Assembly (NCBI GenBank): GCA_002573585.1
Contig: PDNB01000003.1
Span: 310,001 to 374,000, forward strand
Reading direction: 5' to 3'
Source of the DNA: Helicocarpus griseus UAMH5409
Lineage: Eukaryota; Ascomycota; Eurotiomycetes; Onygenales; Ajellomycetaceae
Length of the DNA stretch: 64,000 bases
The notes under the pieces are model-generated. The model made no database searches, was not told the origin of the DNA, and was given only the letters and a program-made list of their open reading frames with translations. Position numbers and translations under genes: made by a program. Numbering within the stretch: the first letter of the stretch is position 1; each line of letters begins with the position of its first letter. Shown in pieces: positions 48,597 to 60,366 of this stretch.

Positions 48597-49676
48597 CGGC
48601 TAGCCGAGCGCAAACCTCGGGATAGACAGCGCCGAACAAGAGGAGGGGATCCAGATAAAGGTAAAGAGCGCTATTGAATAAATTCAACCATTGCAAAAAA
48701 GAGAGAAAAACACTTTGGTAGACATGCGCGAGGAGACATGTAGCCGAATAGCAATGGCTGAATTATATAGGAAAATAATTGGAGACATAGATGACTCCGA
48801 GCCCATGAAGGCGCTTCGCGGAGGTGGAATTGCTTTCCGCACTTTTTAGTCATTTTCTTCCATGACTAGTTACCTAGGCTAACGAATCGCGATAGCTCGC
48901 TAGGTTGCTAAGGAATTTCATGTGTTGAAACACTCCGGGTTGGTTTTCGTGGGCTAAACAGGGCGGAATGGAGTCGACGCGGATAAAGCTTAGGTTAGTT
49001 TAAAATGGCAGCCCTGTTCGTACTAGTAAACTTGCTTTGCCGGGGCCCTAGCATATTTTGTGATCATGGCCTTAGCTATTTTCCAGTGCATCAAAAAGTT
49101 TTGCTATCCTAGCCGCGTATCAAGCCAAGAATATATAGATAGGAGTGATGATGGGAGTTTTGAGGTTGAAGTTGACATGAGATAGGGATTAGGGCTAGTT
49201 GCCGGTCTCGGCATTTGCTGGTCAACTAGCCTGTTGATGGCCGTCGAGTCCGAGAGATGACTCTTGACTACTCACCACTATTTGAACTCTCGTACCCAGT
49301 ATCTATCTTATTCTAGAGCCCTTCGAGAATAGTGTGTGCATAGCTTCGTCTCCTTTCTTTAGCACGGTATAATGTAGCCCCTAACGCGGAGAAGGCCGGG
49401 TATCTGACAATTAGGAGGACGTAATCCATTCTGGATCTATGGAGACATCTATGTAAATATCATGAAGACGATCCTGCAGCCATCGGATGTTATATTTTCA
49501 CCAAGTTCTTTTCCCTTTTCCATTGTATAGAAATGTTTTCTGAGGCCAAACCTCATATCCTTCGCGAACACCCAAACTCCGTGCGCTATGTGAAATTCAT
49601 CAAGGTATTAAACACAAAATAGAATCAAAGACTGACATATTCAAAGACAATAGAAAAACAAAGCAGGCCCGTATGC
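48597..49676. other. Intergenic between the MFS transporter and RPB6 (both minus strand)
   Basis: This holds the transporter promoter and the RPB6 3' flank. It is AT-rich without a credible frame. Confidence 0.5.
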
Positions 49677-50436
49677 TTAAAGCAACTCTTCGCAGGTCCA
49701 GTCCTCGTAGCTATAGAGAAACACATTAGATACAATTCCAACTGTAGGGATTGGGTCTTGTGCTTACTTTCCATCAGGAAGGTATCTCCTAACAATCAAA
49801 GGAATCTTTTTCTGTGCAAGCTCCTTCAGCGCAATTTGCAAAGGGTCCGTTTCACCCTCCAAGTCAACAAGAATAGGCGCGTTCATACTAAGAATGGTAG
49901 TCAGCAATCACTGCATCGCTGTATACTCGTAACATTCCACTTTGCTGCCAAAAATATAGCTGCGCAAAACCAACCTGATCTGCAGTGCCCGTGTGCCCAA
50001 TACCCGCGCCCGCTCATACTTGGTCATGTAGGGAGTTGTAGTGCGCTCCTCGTTGGGGATCTTTCCCTTCCGTTGCTGCAGCATGACTTTGTTTTTGGAA
50101 GCGCCAGCATTTGGGTCGCCCGAAACAACGACGTTTTCATCGCCTTGAGCAGGCTGGCCATCGCCATTGACTACCGTATATCCATTCTCGCCATGTTCCT
50201 GCTCAGGCTCGACATAGTCTTCTGGTTCGTTATCGATATAGTCGTACTCAGGGGGCTCATAGTCGAATCTACCGGGGAAATCGCATTAGAAAGAAGCCCT
50301 TCAAAGCAAAAAGCACTTGCAATATATTTATATTGCAGTTTTGAAAATGGTTCGCAACGAAATCGCTCGCATGCATCGGGGGTGCTCACCCAGTGTCATC
50401 GTGGTCTTCGTGATCGCCTCCACCGTAGTCCGACAT
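49677..50436 (-). CDS. RPB6: RNA polymerases I, II and III common subunit RPABC2 (Rpb6)
   Basis: Four minus-strand exons, 50436-50390, 50268-49975, 49887-49768 and 49710-49677, give 495 nt and 164 aa. The first 75 residues are acidic and disordered (MSDYGGGDHEDHDD, DYEPPEYDYIDNEPEDYVE), as in all Rpb6 proteins. The conserved C-terminal fold begins TPYMTKYERARVLGTRALQI and continues MNAPILVDLEGETDPLQIA, ALKELAQKKIPLIVRR and YLPDGNYEDW. The protein clamps the largest subunit in all three polymerases and is related to bacterial omega. The 34 nt last exon ends EELL, slightly shorter than the yeast tail. It diverges from TFIIIA over 352 bp. Confidence 0.97.
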
Positions 50437-50788
50437 AGTGACTGAATAGAGCGACTGCGCAAAATAAGGGAGGTATTGAAAGTAATAGGCCCCTTTAGAT
50501 GGGTTACTATCAAATTGGCCGTGGAGTGTTGCACGTCTGTCTGGCGACGAACACGGGCAAAGAACGAAAAAGTAAAACCTTGGCGCCAGTTCGCTTGTGG
50601 CGTTTAGCGCTTAGACTGTAAGCGCGCTATCTTAGTCTTGGGCGCCAAGATTTCTGCCCTAATCGGCGGCCCACAGCAGATTAAACTTCCTGCGCAACAA
50701 TATCTGACGAACAACTGGTGACGATGCGCATGCCAATGCCATCACCCATTGCTATGTCCTTTGTCTTGTAGGTGTGCTTTGGGGTTTT
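50437..50788. promoter_or_regulatory. Shared divergent promoter of RPB6 and TFIIIA
   Basis: Only 352 bp separate the two start codons, so both promoters and leaders must lie here. The centre is a nested dyad: CTTGGCGCC at 50579-50587 and its exact complement GGCGCCAAG at 50641-50649. Between them lies a second inverted pair, TAGCGCTTA and TAAGCGCGCTA. The TTGGCGCC words resemble E2F/MBF-type cell-cycle sites. Control by such factors is inference. Confidence 0.6.
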
Positions 50789-52608
50789 ATGGAAGAAATG
50801 GCCCAGAAACGGAAAGCCGTTTCAGAATCTCAACGGCAGCCAAAACGGCTGCAAAAAGCAGCCCCATCAGAGTGCTCTGGTAAGCTCCGATAGCAGTATA
50901 CAAAACAGCAAACAGCTCAATATCTCTGACATCTTCCGCAGATATAGTGGACAATGATGTCCTATCAGACGTAGAATCTCAATCATCCTACTGTCTGAGT
51001 CATGTCGACCAGCAGGAAACACCCCTTACACCCTTCTCTCCAGCCTCCTCAAGATACCCGTCAGACCGCAAAACACACCTTTGCCCATACGAAGGATGTC
51101 TCAAGGCATTCAACCGGCCGGCACGGTTGGCGGAGCACTTGAGATCACATACCAATGAGCGGATATTTAATTGTACATACGAAGGCTGCGATAAAACCTT
51201 TCTACGAGCCTCCCATCTCAGCCACCATGTGAAAAGCGCCCATACCGCCATTCGAGATTATGTATGCGACAGAGAAGGATGCGGCAAGACATTCGTGACT
51301 GGATCACGTCTACGGCGGCATCTAGCCGCACACGAAGGAAGGGATAAGTACAGGTGTACTGAATACCCGCCGTGCAACGAAACATTCCGTAAACATTCTA
51401 CCCTACAGAAGCACATAATGACCGCCCACCTAAATAAAAAACCATTCCCCTGTCCGCACATTGATCCCGTCACTGGCAAGCAGTGCGCACAGGCATTTGA
51501 TACAGCAGGACATCTCCGCGCCCACGAGGGCAGACTACATGGCGGAGCCCGATTCACCTGTGCGGAATGCACCACAGCCACCAACTCCTCAAACAACGAT
51601 AACACCCCGACAACAACAACAACAACAACGAGCGGTACAACAAATCTTCAACAACAACGACAACACGCAATCTTTCCAACCTACGCCCTCCTCCAAGCGC
51701 ACATGAAATCCATCCACCCACCCACCTGCCCGGAATGCTCCCTAACCTGCTCCTCCAGCCGCGACCTCCGCCGCCATCTCGAAATCACCCACGGCACCAT
51801 CCCCCTCAAAGACCGCAAGGTCCACCCATGCCACTACCCAGACTGCAACCGCAACTTCACAAAGCGCGGAAACCTCAACGTGCACATCAAAACCGTGCAC
51901 GAGGGCGAGAAGCGCTTCATCTGCGGTGAGACGGATCTGTCCAATTCCAAAAAAGTAGAAGGGTGGAACCCGCAGGAACATGGCTGCGGCAAGCGCTATG
52001 GCAGCAAACTTGCGCTGGAGGAGCATGTGCGGACTGCGCATCTGGGGCTGAAAAATGCCAGGGCGGAGCGGAGGGAGATGCTTGGTCTTGACGATGTTGC
52101 TGGTGGGGCTAGAAATAATAATAATAATAAACATGGCCAGTCAGCGACGACGCCTTCGAATCTGGCCATGCTGACCGGCGAAGGCTACGCGGAAGAATCG
52201 GGTCGCCATATCCCCTGTCTGCTGGAGCAGTGTGCGCATCGGTTCCATAGGGACTATGATCTGTGGCTGCATATGGCTGCCAAGCATGGGCTGGAGGAGA
52301 ATGACATTCAGATTCTGTTTATGCAGCGCGCTATGCAGGGTGGGGAGCAGAGTTTTGATGTTGATTTTGATAGTATGCATGGGTATGGGTACGGGTATGG
52401 ATATGCTAGTGGTGTTGGTGCTGATGCTGGTGTGGGTATCGGTGCTAGGGACGACATTGATGATACCCGTGATGTCAAAGATCTATTCGGCGATGAGCAA
52501 ATGGTTGTTGGCAACACGGCGGACTACGATGTCTCTGCTGGTGCTCATGGTGGAGATACAGATATGGCTCTGATTGATCCTGTGCTGGCATTTACTGAGG
52601 AGCATTAA
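50789..52608 (+). CDS. Transcription factor IIIA (C2H2 zinc-finger, 5S rRNA gene factor)
   Basis: TFIIIA binds the internal control region of 5S rRNA genes, recruits TFIIIC/TFIIIB, and binds 5S rRNA. Exons 50789-50879 and 50942-52608 give 1758 nt and 585 aa. A basic N-terminus leads into CPYEGCLKAFNRPARL, CTYEGCDKTFLRASHL and CDREGCGKTFVTGSRL, the classical TFIIIA finger type. About ten C2H2 fingers follow in order. The fifth has an enlarged Cys loop. The sixth is split by a low-complexity Asn/Thr/Gln insert of roughly 35 residues. The ninth has an extended loop, and the tenth (CLLEQCAHRFHRDYDL) is separated from it by a spacer of about 50 residues. A late finger set off by a spacer is known from yeast TFIIIA proteins. 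The tail has GYGYGYGY and an acidic end. Confidence 0.9.
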
Positions 52609-52834
52609 GTATGCAGTGAAATCAATGAGTAGACATACCTCAAGACTCCCCTAATGTGTTCACCCTACACTGTGTATTGAGATACGTGCAAGCCTCGCCC
52701 GGATGCTTGGTTGCCTCAGGCAATTCTATGTAACAACAAAGAGACGCGACACGATTTACAACTATATAATAATAATACAGGTTATCAATGGTGTTTGGGA
52801 AGGAGAGGATTTTCAGGAAAGACAATTGTCAATT

Positions 52835-52836
<2 letters not shown>

Positions 52837-52869
<33 letters not shown>
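52837..52869. repeat. 33 nt T homopolymer
   Basis: An uninterrupted run of T about 230 bp after the TFIIIA stop codon. Homopolymers of this length are unstable and easily mis-sequenced, so the exact count is doubtful. Confidence 0.85.
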
Positions 52870-53707
52870 CTATTTCTTCAAGGCCTAGTTTGGTAAAAGC
52901 TGCATATCCGGCCGTAACTAATCAACATATCCCTTCTCGAATCAACTGAGCATTTGCGTTAACAATCCTTCCCATAAAGCCCGCAAAAGACGGACAAGGG
53001 TAAAAGACAAAGGGGGACTCAATGGTAAGACAAGCAAAATCTGTCTGAAAGTCCTCAGTAGGAGACAAGGGGAATCAGTAGTAGGGGGAAAAGGGGGAAT
53101 AAACGGAGACAAAAAACTGGTCCATAAACCTTCTAGTAAATAAGCGCTGGGCTTCGCATCACGCCAAGTCTGCACAAGAAAGAAAGCAGTTGGTATCTTC
53201 GTCCTTTTTCTTCCGGTGAAGAAGAAGAAGGAGCAGTCCTGCGATTCAAGGATAAATCATCAACCAACTCGATCAGGAGCCAGAAATCTCAAAATCCATC
53301 AGACCTGAAGAGACAAGAGCCAAGTCAAAAGCGAAGCCGCAACGGGCTGAAACAACAAGGTAAAAGAAACATCCTGTAACAAAACAGGGAGAAAATCCTG
53401 GGGCTATCTTTCCCGTGAGGTTGGAAAACAAAGTACAACAGTTTGATATCCTTGAAATCATTCCATCGAAATTCCATCGCACAAGTTAATCATTGATTGC
53501 CTAGTCGAGGCAAGAATTGTTCGAATCCATCACCAATCCTTCGATCATCCGTGGCCTTTTGAGGCAGATTTAATACGAGTTCCTTTTCATCATTCCGTAG
53601 AAGCTTGCGGTCCCGAGGAATTTATCGTGTCCTTCGAAACTGATTGACAATCCAGCGCATCTCCGGGAAAAGGATGTAAGAAGAGACTCAAACAAGCAAG
53701 TAGAAAG

Positions 53708-53870
53708 AAAACCACACATAAGATATATAAGCAAATTCCTGAGAGTTGGGATATTCAAGCAAATTGGCAAGGCGTAAGAAACAAAGGGAGAAAAACACAT
53801 ATAAGAAATATAAGAACTGTCGAAGAGTGGAGATTCCTAAACACCAGGACAGAGTATAAGATATATAGAG
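53708..53870. repeat. Imperfect tandem direct repeat, period about 82 bp
   Basis: Two copies of a segment, beginning near 53708 and 53790, share the ordered words CACATAAGA/CACATATAAGA, ATATAAG, GAGTTGGGATATTC/GAGTGGAGATTCC and AAGCA/AAACA. The copies have diverged by substitutions and small indels. Confidence 0.5.
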
Positions 53871-53940
53871 CGAGAGGAAAAAACTTGCGAAATACGAAAT
53901 AACGGGGAAAAAAAGAAAACAATCATGTCCTCGTCGAACT

Positions 53941-53969
53941 GCATACATAAGTGATGTGCTTATGTATGC
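53941..53969. repeat. Perfect 11 bp inverted repeat with 7 nt loop
   Basis: GCATACATAAG at 53941-53951 is followed by seven bases and its exact complement CTTATGTATGC at 53959-53969. It lies between two convergent genes. It could form a hairpin in RNA from either strand. Confidence 0.85.
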
Positions 53970-54165
53970 GTATGAAGCAATTTGACATTCCGTTCGGGGA
54001 ACCATCAAATTGTTCTATAGGTTTGTGTAAGAAGCGGGTATAGAACGAGAAAGCAGTTCCTTATCGAACTTTCGGGATCCAAGAAGTCCAGGAAGGCATC
54101 AGCTTAGTCCAAGCTGCCAACTCGTTATATACTTAGGAAGAGGCCGCCGTCAGGTCCGGGGAGGA

Positions 54166-56455
54166 TTAAAAAGTATTCCAGTCGTGAGGACGTCCCTAAG
54201 CGGCGGAAGCGATGGAGAGATGGATCAGTAAAAGGCCATTTTAAATAGCTTAGTGAAGCGAACCGCAAGAAATATTTGAGGCTTGGGGGGTGGTGACCGC
54301 AATAAGGTGGCACACGTACATTTTCGTCGTGGAACTTTTCATCAGACGCACGGCAAGAGTCAACTGCGGTGAGCTCCTTTTTTCCTTCTGCATTCTCATT
54401 TCCTTCTTCCTTCGCTGCTGTATTAGTGGCCTTTTCTCGGAACAGTGTCTGGGTGATCATCTCAGAGGCCTGCTTCCCGGTGCAATGAGCACTAAGGTCG
54501 CGCTTTCGCTTCTCAGACTGCTCAGACTGTTCAGGTTCCTTGAGCTTTTTGTCTGGTGTGTTAGTTACCCTCAATACCCAAGTAGGAAATGAAGAAGGAA
54601 AAGAAGATAGAATGTAGCGAGAGCTAAGAGATACTGACCTCCTTTGCTTGATTCTCCAACTGAGAAGAACTTGCCTGAGTCTGAGCTGCCTGAGACTTGG
54701 CTTTGCGACGGTGAGACTTCATTTTCTCCTCATATACAGCCCTCATTCGATGATACGCCTCCTTCTCTTCCTTGGCCTCCTCCTCTTCCTGAATGAACTG
54801 AGCGAAGGGTGAGGTGTAGTTCACCCCCCAGTTGCTAGGATCTGCTGGCATCTCAAGTTTGCGCTTCTCTGCGATGTAACCTGGCCAATCAACTGCAGAC
54901 CTAGTGCGCTTTCTAATTACAAACTGCCTCGCCTTCCCATTCCCCTTAACCTTAACAGTTGACCCACGGGGGTTTAGACCGTAGCCGCGCGGACGAGTTG
55001 GGGGAGTAGGAGGCCGAGCCGCAACCATCTGGAGTTGCGAATCGTCTGCCAGGGAAGGAAGAGGTGCGCTGGGACCAAAGAAATAATCCCAATTGATGGA
55101 GCCTAGGATGTCATCTTGGTCGGAATCGTAATCCGAATCCGGGTCATGGCCATAGTCGGAACCATCATCTCTGCTGGAGGATGGTTCAGTGGAGATTTCG
55201 ATGATATCAAACATAACATCGCACATAGCCCGAAGTTGGGAGTGTCTCGCATCGGACAATTCTCCGGGAGGACGGTAAGGGGAAAACATTCTGGCAACGT
55301 CGCAGAAGAGATCGACTGCTTCGGTGCAGCGGGCTGCAGTGAGCCAACGGGCGATGTTAGCCATGGTTTTAATCACATCCAACACAGTACCCGCGAAGCT
55401 AGTGGATTCGACTAAGAACTTAAGATTATCTGCAGTCGGCTGACGGGATAGAGCCTTGGGGGTGTAAATGGCTTCTAATTTCACCAGCTGCGTGAACTTT
55501 CTCGTATCCCCGTAGATAGGTTTCCCAGCGGAGTAAGGAACCCATTTTCGCTGAGGATCGGGAGCTGGAGGCGATACAAGCACCCTGTGAAGCGACTTAT
55601 TGCATACGTCCATCCTAACCATTCTCATTTTTACCAAGAACTTCTTAGGCTCATCTGCTTTGCAGGAGAAAGCGAGATTTTCTGGCCGTCTCCATTAGCT
55701 TTGATAAGGAAAAACAAGTGTATGAGAGGCGGGTGGGGGAACCTACCTTCGTTCTTCACGGTCAATCTAGCGTTCATTTCGTCCTCAAATATGTTGATGT
55801 CGTTATACGTCTTTTTGAGCAACTTCAACGCATATACACTGCGGTCCATATCCATATCCATCCAACAAATGACCTGGCCCTCTTGACGCAAAGGTGCGAC
55901 GAGTTTGCGAAGCATTTCGATCTCCCCCATGAATTGCTGCTTGTCGGTGGCCCAAACCTCGCAACGGGCGTCATTTGGGTTTTCGTGGATAAGTCGTCTA
56001 GAATATCTCTCGTTAAGCCAGCCCTGCACCTGTTGCTGGGCTTGTGCAAATGACTCGTCTGGCTCCAAGAGTAACAAAAGGAAATGCCTAAAGGAGCCGG
56101 GAGTGGCACCATCCACGAGCTTCCCCGTCATGTTCGGCACATGCACCATCCACGCTTTGGGATTGAAGTTGCCCTTAAGCATCTCGATTTCTTCCTCCAA
56201 GCGATCAATGCGAGCTCTATTGATCTGGTCTTCAGTTTCCTCCTCTGAGAGGGGAGGGGAGTCCCCGGCATCGAAGATGGAAGCAGAATCTTCTTCGCCG
56301 GAAGGCAGCTTATAAGAGGTTCCATCATACCCTTTTTCTGGATATGACAGAGTGTCCTTACGGGGAGGTTCCGGAAAAGGCTCAGGAGGCTTGACTGACA
56401 CATCCGTGTTCCGGTCCTGGTACGGCACCAGCGCCCAGCCGAAGTGTCCAGACAT
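54166..56455 (-). CDS. Unknown fungal protein, 668 aa, acidic and coiled-coil
   Basis: The minus-strand model has exons 56455-55747, 55681-54639, 54544-54320 and 54195-54166 (2007 nt, 668 aa). The second acceptor is GCCAG at 55682, since nearer acceptors put a stop in frame. The third uses a perfect TAACTAAC branch and the AAAAAG acceptor. The last exon has ten codons including the stop. The start is MSGHFGWALVPYQDRN. RARIDRLEEEIEMLKGNF near residue 80 is a coiled coil. RHFLLLLLEPDESFAQAQQQ and KLLKKTYNDINIFEDEMN are helical. A second half begins MRMVRMDVCNKSLHRVLV and has a hydrophobic helical core, an Asp-rich stretch (DDGSDYGHDPDSDYDSDQDD) and RPPTPPTRPRGYG. It ends in a Lys/Glu/Gln coiled coil. 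The helical second half superficially resembles a domain of secretion-regulated or plant-interaction fungal proteins, but no family is recognised. Confidence 0.7.
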
Positions 56456-59400
56456 GGCGGTGCGTATCTTCCCTGAGCAAATATGGAAGTATGTAAAGGA
56501 AAGGTGGTGAGTGTACTTTATCAAGACCCTGACGCGTTTGTGAAGAGAACTATGCAGTTAGGATTTGGGACAAGGTTGGGGGACGGGATCCGTAGGAACG
56601 GGCCGTGGCAGTAGGTACTGGGAAATTCCGCCTTTGCAGGGATGACTAGAAGAGATGCAGAGGCAAACGAACACAAAGAGTATTATGGGGTGTTGTTTCG
56701 AGATCTCGAAGAGAAAAAGGGAAGCTTGATAGAATGTACCTAAGGCAGTCTCAGACGATAGGACAGTGGGGAAGAGTGTGTTCTGACTTAAGAGATGTCC
56801 CTGTGAGGACCCATGAAAGAGAGATATGGAGTTGTCAAGAGTTGGAGAAGAAAGAGAGAAAGCAAACAAGAATTGAACTTATATACTGCCATGATGGGTG
56901 AATTGATCTTGTCATATCGCCCTGCCGACGGCAGGGATCACTGATATTGGCACTATTGTTCATCATTCAAAACAAGTGCGGTTGGAACCCTACGAAGGAA
57001 AGGAGGAGCAGGTGAATAGAATGGAAGCTATTCAAGGATTCCAATGTAGGCACGGAATTGGAAGATAGAATGATAGCGGAACAGAGAAGGAGAAGGAAGG
57101 AAAGCGTCCAGAACCCACGAGAGAAGATAAGAACAAGGAGGAATTTACTCCTTGAATCACCTCAATCGAGCATATACTCGCGCGGTTTGTCCCCTCAGAC
57201 CGCCCAATACAATCTTAAACTGTATGTGAGCTACAGAGAGAGAACACCTCGATATGGATATTGTTATTGACATATTATAGGCATTTTGAGCATCGAGAAC
57301 CCACCCAAGCAAGCAATTCCTAGGAAAATTGCGTATGACTTTTCACTCCAGGAGTTACCATCGGCCCATTCTCGAACTTGTTCCACAAGTAGTCAAAGGG
57401 GCAGACTAACGGGGCAGAATGGCCCTGCCCAATCTCAAGAAACTTAGGCTCATATTCCTGGGAGATAACTGTTCTTCAAGATGTGAAGTAAGTTGCAGAG
57501 TTCCCTGAAAAAGGCCATGGCTTACTTCCATTGATGCGCCACCCTCACCAGAACTGGAAGAGAGAGCTTTCCTGGAGAGCATCCTGAATTGAACCGTTGA
57601 ACCTCCCCGCGTTCGCATTCAAGGTATGTAGAAGCGTCGAAGACGTATAATGAGTGGGCTGGGCGGCTGGCAGTTGAACACCTAGTCAAAGCCAATAGGC
57701 AATTGATACGGAGGTATGTAGCTCCTTGGGCCGACTATTCAGCCTGGTCAGCGGCTGCAGACACTGGTATTCCGAGGTCTTCTAGGCGCCGGAAAGGGGA
57801 GACTAGCCCCATAACCAGATGAGCCTTTTTTGGAACAATACTGCGTATTGCCCAGGTCCAGGTCCAGGTCGGTGTATCGCGAGCAGTCAGCACTACTGCG
57901 GCAACATGCATGCTCTGTTATTATTTTGGGGAATCGTGCCAGGACTCCCATCAGAGGTGCTTTCTGGTCAACGAATTGGGAATATCGATGGATCTTGTAA
58001 CTTGGGATTCTGGGAGTGTAGATCTCTCTGGCTGACATCATAAACCGCCGGTTGAAGCTCTTGCAGCCCACATCGTTCCCAGATTCCAAGCAAGATTGAC
58101 GGCTGATCGTTGATCATTGATCGTATTCCAAGGTTATTATTCTTGAAGTCGCAAATCGCTGGCTGGGAAGGTGGAAATGTGCTGAATATTAGTCAGCAGT
58201 CCTATCGTGCTCAGGAATAACACGCTCCTGTTGATGCTGCTTCTCCTTCCTGGGACGAAAAGATGCATGTTTGGCGATAAAGATCCATCCATTATTATTG
58301 AAATTCTAATGATTATCGGGACTGGTTCTAGTGGCTCTAGCAAAAGGGTTCCGCTATGGGGTTGCTGTTCCATGAGTGTTTCGTCCTTGGGTCCTGAATA
58401 ATCCTGATATAGCCAGCCCTGTGAGCTGTGAGCTGTGAGTTGTATAGCCTTGTCTGCCGCTGCGGTGGCATCGATCGCCCTGCTCGTACCGCCCAAATGC
58501 GCCCTTCAAATCAAGCTGAACTCTACACTACTTGACGCCTTGTCACTGGTCAACCGGCCTTTCTCCCAGGATTATTCACAATAAACTTCCGGTTCCGATG
58601 GAAGATCGACGCGGATGCAAAAAGCAAAGAAAAGGAAAAAAGAGGTGCTTTCTCCTGCGCTTTGCATCGAAGCTGAAGATGGATATGCGGGATGGATGCT
58701 GTCGCGTCGTATCGGGCAGATATTCTAGCTTGAATATTGGGATATTATCACCACTCATCACGGGCAGTGAACTAGGATATATTACCCGAAAAAGATCGAA
58801 CTAATGTTTGACCCAAACCTACGTGGGCGAAGATCTGAAAATCATTCTCATGCGCGAAACTACTTGTTAAAAAAAGAAGAGAAGGCGAGAGAAGCACGTC
58901 GTCATCGCTGCAACTTGGCAAATGGTCAGTCGCAACCAGCCTCAAACGGCTTGTCACCCTGTGTGCACACCGTGCAGCGTTAGCGGTTATCAATCTCACG
59001 AGTCAAAAGTCTTGGTTGGTGCAGGATAAATGGTTGTTGGCGCCGGGCTGGCCCAGTGGGCCATGAGGGATGACGCCAGAAGAGCCCTTGAGATGTGGCT
59101 TGAGGCTAACGATGATCCTTGGCTGGAACCCCAGAAGAGCCGAGCCGGAGTCTGATATCAGGATATCCGAAGCCTAATAAAATATCATCAATGTTTTGAA
59201 GCTCAGGACTCCGCGCCGTTCCGTGGAAAAGACGAGATGTTTTAAGTAGCCATGTTTACGAGAGACAACAAGTTCACTGGGCATCCAACGCGAAGATATG
59301 GTGAGAAACAAGGAGAAGGACATCTGATCCAGCAGAGAGAGGGGCAAAGAGTGGTGAACAGGAGACCCGGACAAGATGCTAAACTGAGACATTGTTTAGC

Positions 59401-60366
59401 ATCGTCCAAGAACCACAGGCTTAGCGCCCGCTATTAACTCGCAGGAAAATGGTCGAAAAAGGACGTGAGAAACAGAAAAAGAAGGCCTGGCCGGATGCAT
59501 CTCTTGCCTGGGGCCGTATAATAATAATAATTATTATAATATAATACACATATGCGTGGAACTGAAGCTGTCCTGCAAATTTCAGTGGAACAGAAGCTGT
59601 GGTTGCGTATCAAGCAAGGCCTTCTTCTTTTTCTTCCCTTTCCAAAATACTTGTCTTTGTCCTACTGTCGGTTTAGAAGTGATTGATTATTTTCTTTTTT
59701 CTCATTCCGGTGGTCTCGTAAAGATGTTTTAGAATATTCTATTCTTGTATTTATTTATTATAGCAGACTGAGGACTCTCTGGACAGACAACCTTAAACTG
59801 AGCCTTCCCTCGCTGTTCCCGCGCACCACCACCACACTCCAGACAGACAGACAGCGCCAACTTCACTCCCCCATCACCCTCAGTCATCAACACTTCTCTA
59901 TTCACTCGCTATCCTATCCTGCTGTCCATAGGTATATTGTCTCCATTCACTATGTCTATGTCTCCTCCTCCTCCTAAATGATCCCCCCCTTCGAATGGAA
60001 TTGACTCGTCTCCCGTGCCCATTAACTAGGGCCCTTTTTGCTCGCCTGACATCATCACCGTCACCCTCCTTTTCTTCCGCTACATCCTCCTCCTCCTCCT
60101 TGATATCCGCAACAACACATCTGTCCCTCTTGGCCGCCCTGTGAGCGCTGCTCTAGTTTTGAACATACCATACATCTCCCTGTTTCATCAAAGAAAAGAC
60201 CCAAAGTACCGGAAAGACTGGGGGAGAATAGAGAAAATAGAAGACTACGTCGCGATACACGGATAAATTCTTCTCTTTTAGCCCAGGCGTAAGGCAGGCT
60301 GTTGCACAGTTGTCCTGACGTCTCACGGTTCCTGGTTGAATCGGGCTGCCCTCGTTGATCGCAAAC
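56456..60366. other. 3.9 kb divergent region between the unknown 668-residue gene and CAF120
   Basis: No gene could be supported. It contains a (CCAGGT)3 run near 57851, a (GTGAGCT)3 run near 58425, an AT-rich palindromic stretch at 59521-59540 and, from about 59800 to 60120, CT-rich DNA that looks like the CAF120 promoter and leader. The longest frames (57748-58089 and 58137-58496, minus strand) look random. Confidence 0.5.

Larger units (their letters stand above)
52609..54165. other. 1.6 kb region between convergent TFIIIA and the unknown 668-residue gene
   Basis: No gene was found. It contains a 33 nt T-run at 52837-52869, an imperfect direct repeat at about 53708 and 53790, and a perfect 11 bp inverted repeat at 53941-53969. 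Minus-strand open frames at 53570-54008 arise from the repeats and are not credible genes. Confidence 0.55.

Noticed and set aside
53570..54008. Minus-strand frames with hydrophobic repeats
   Set aside because: They are translations of the imperfect tandem repeat and contain no consistent start or domain.
58137..58496. 119-codon minus-strand frame
   Set aside because: It has a non-ATG start, no homology that I recognise, and overlaps simple repeats.
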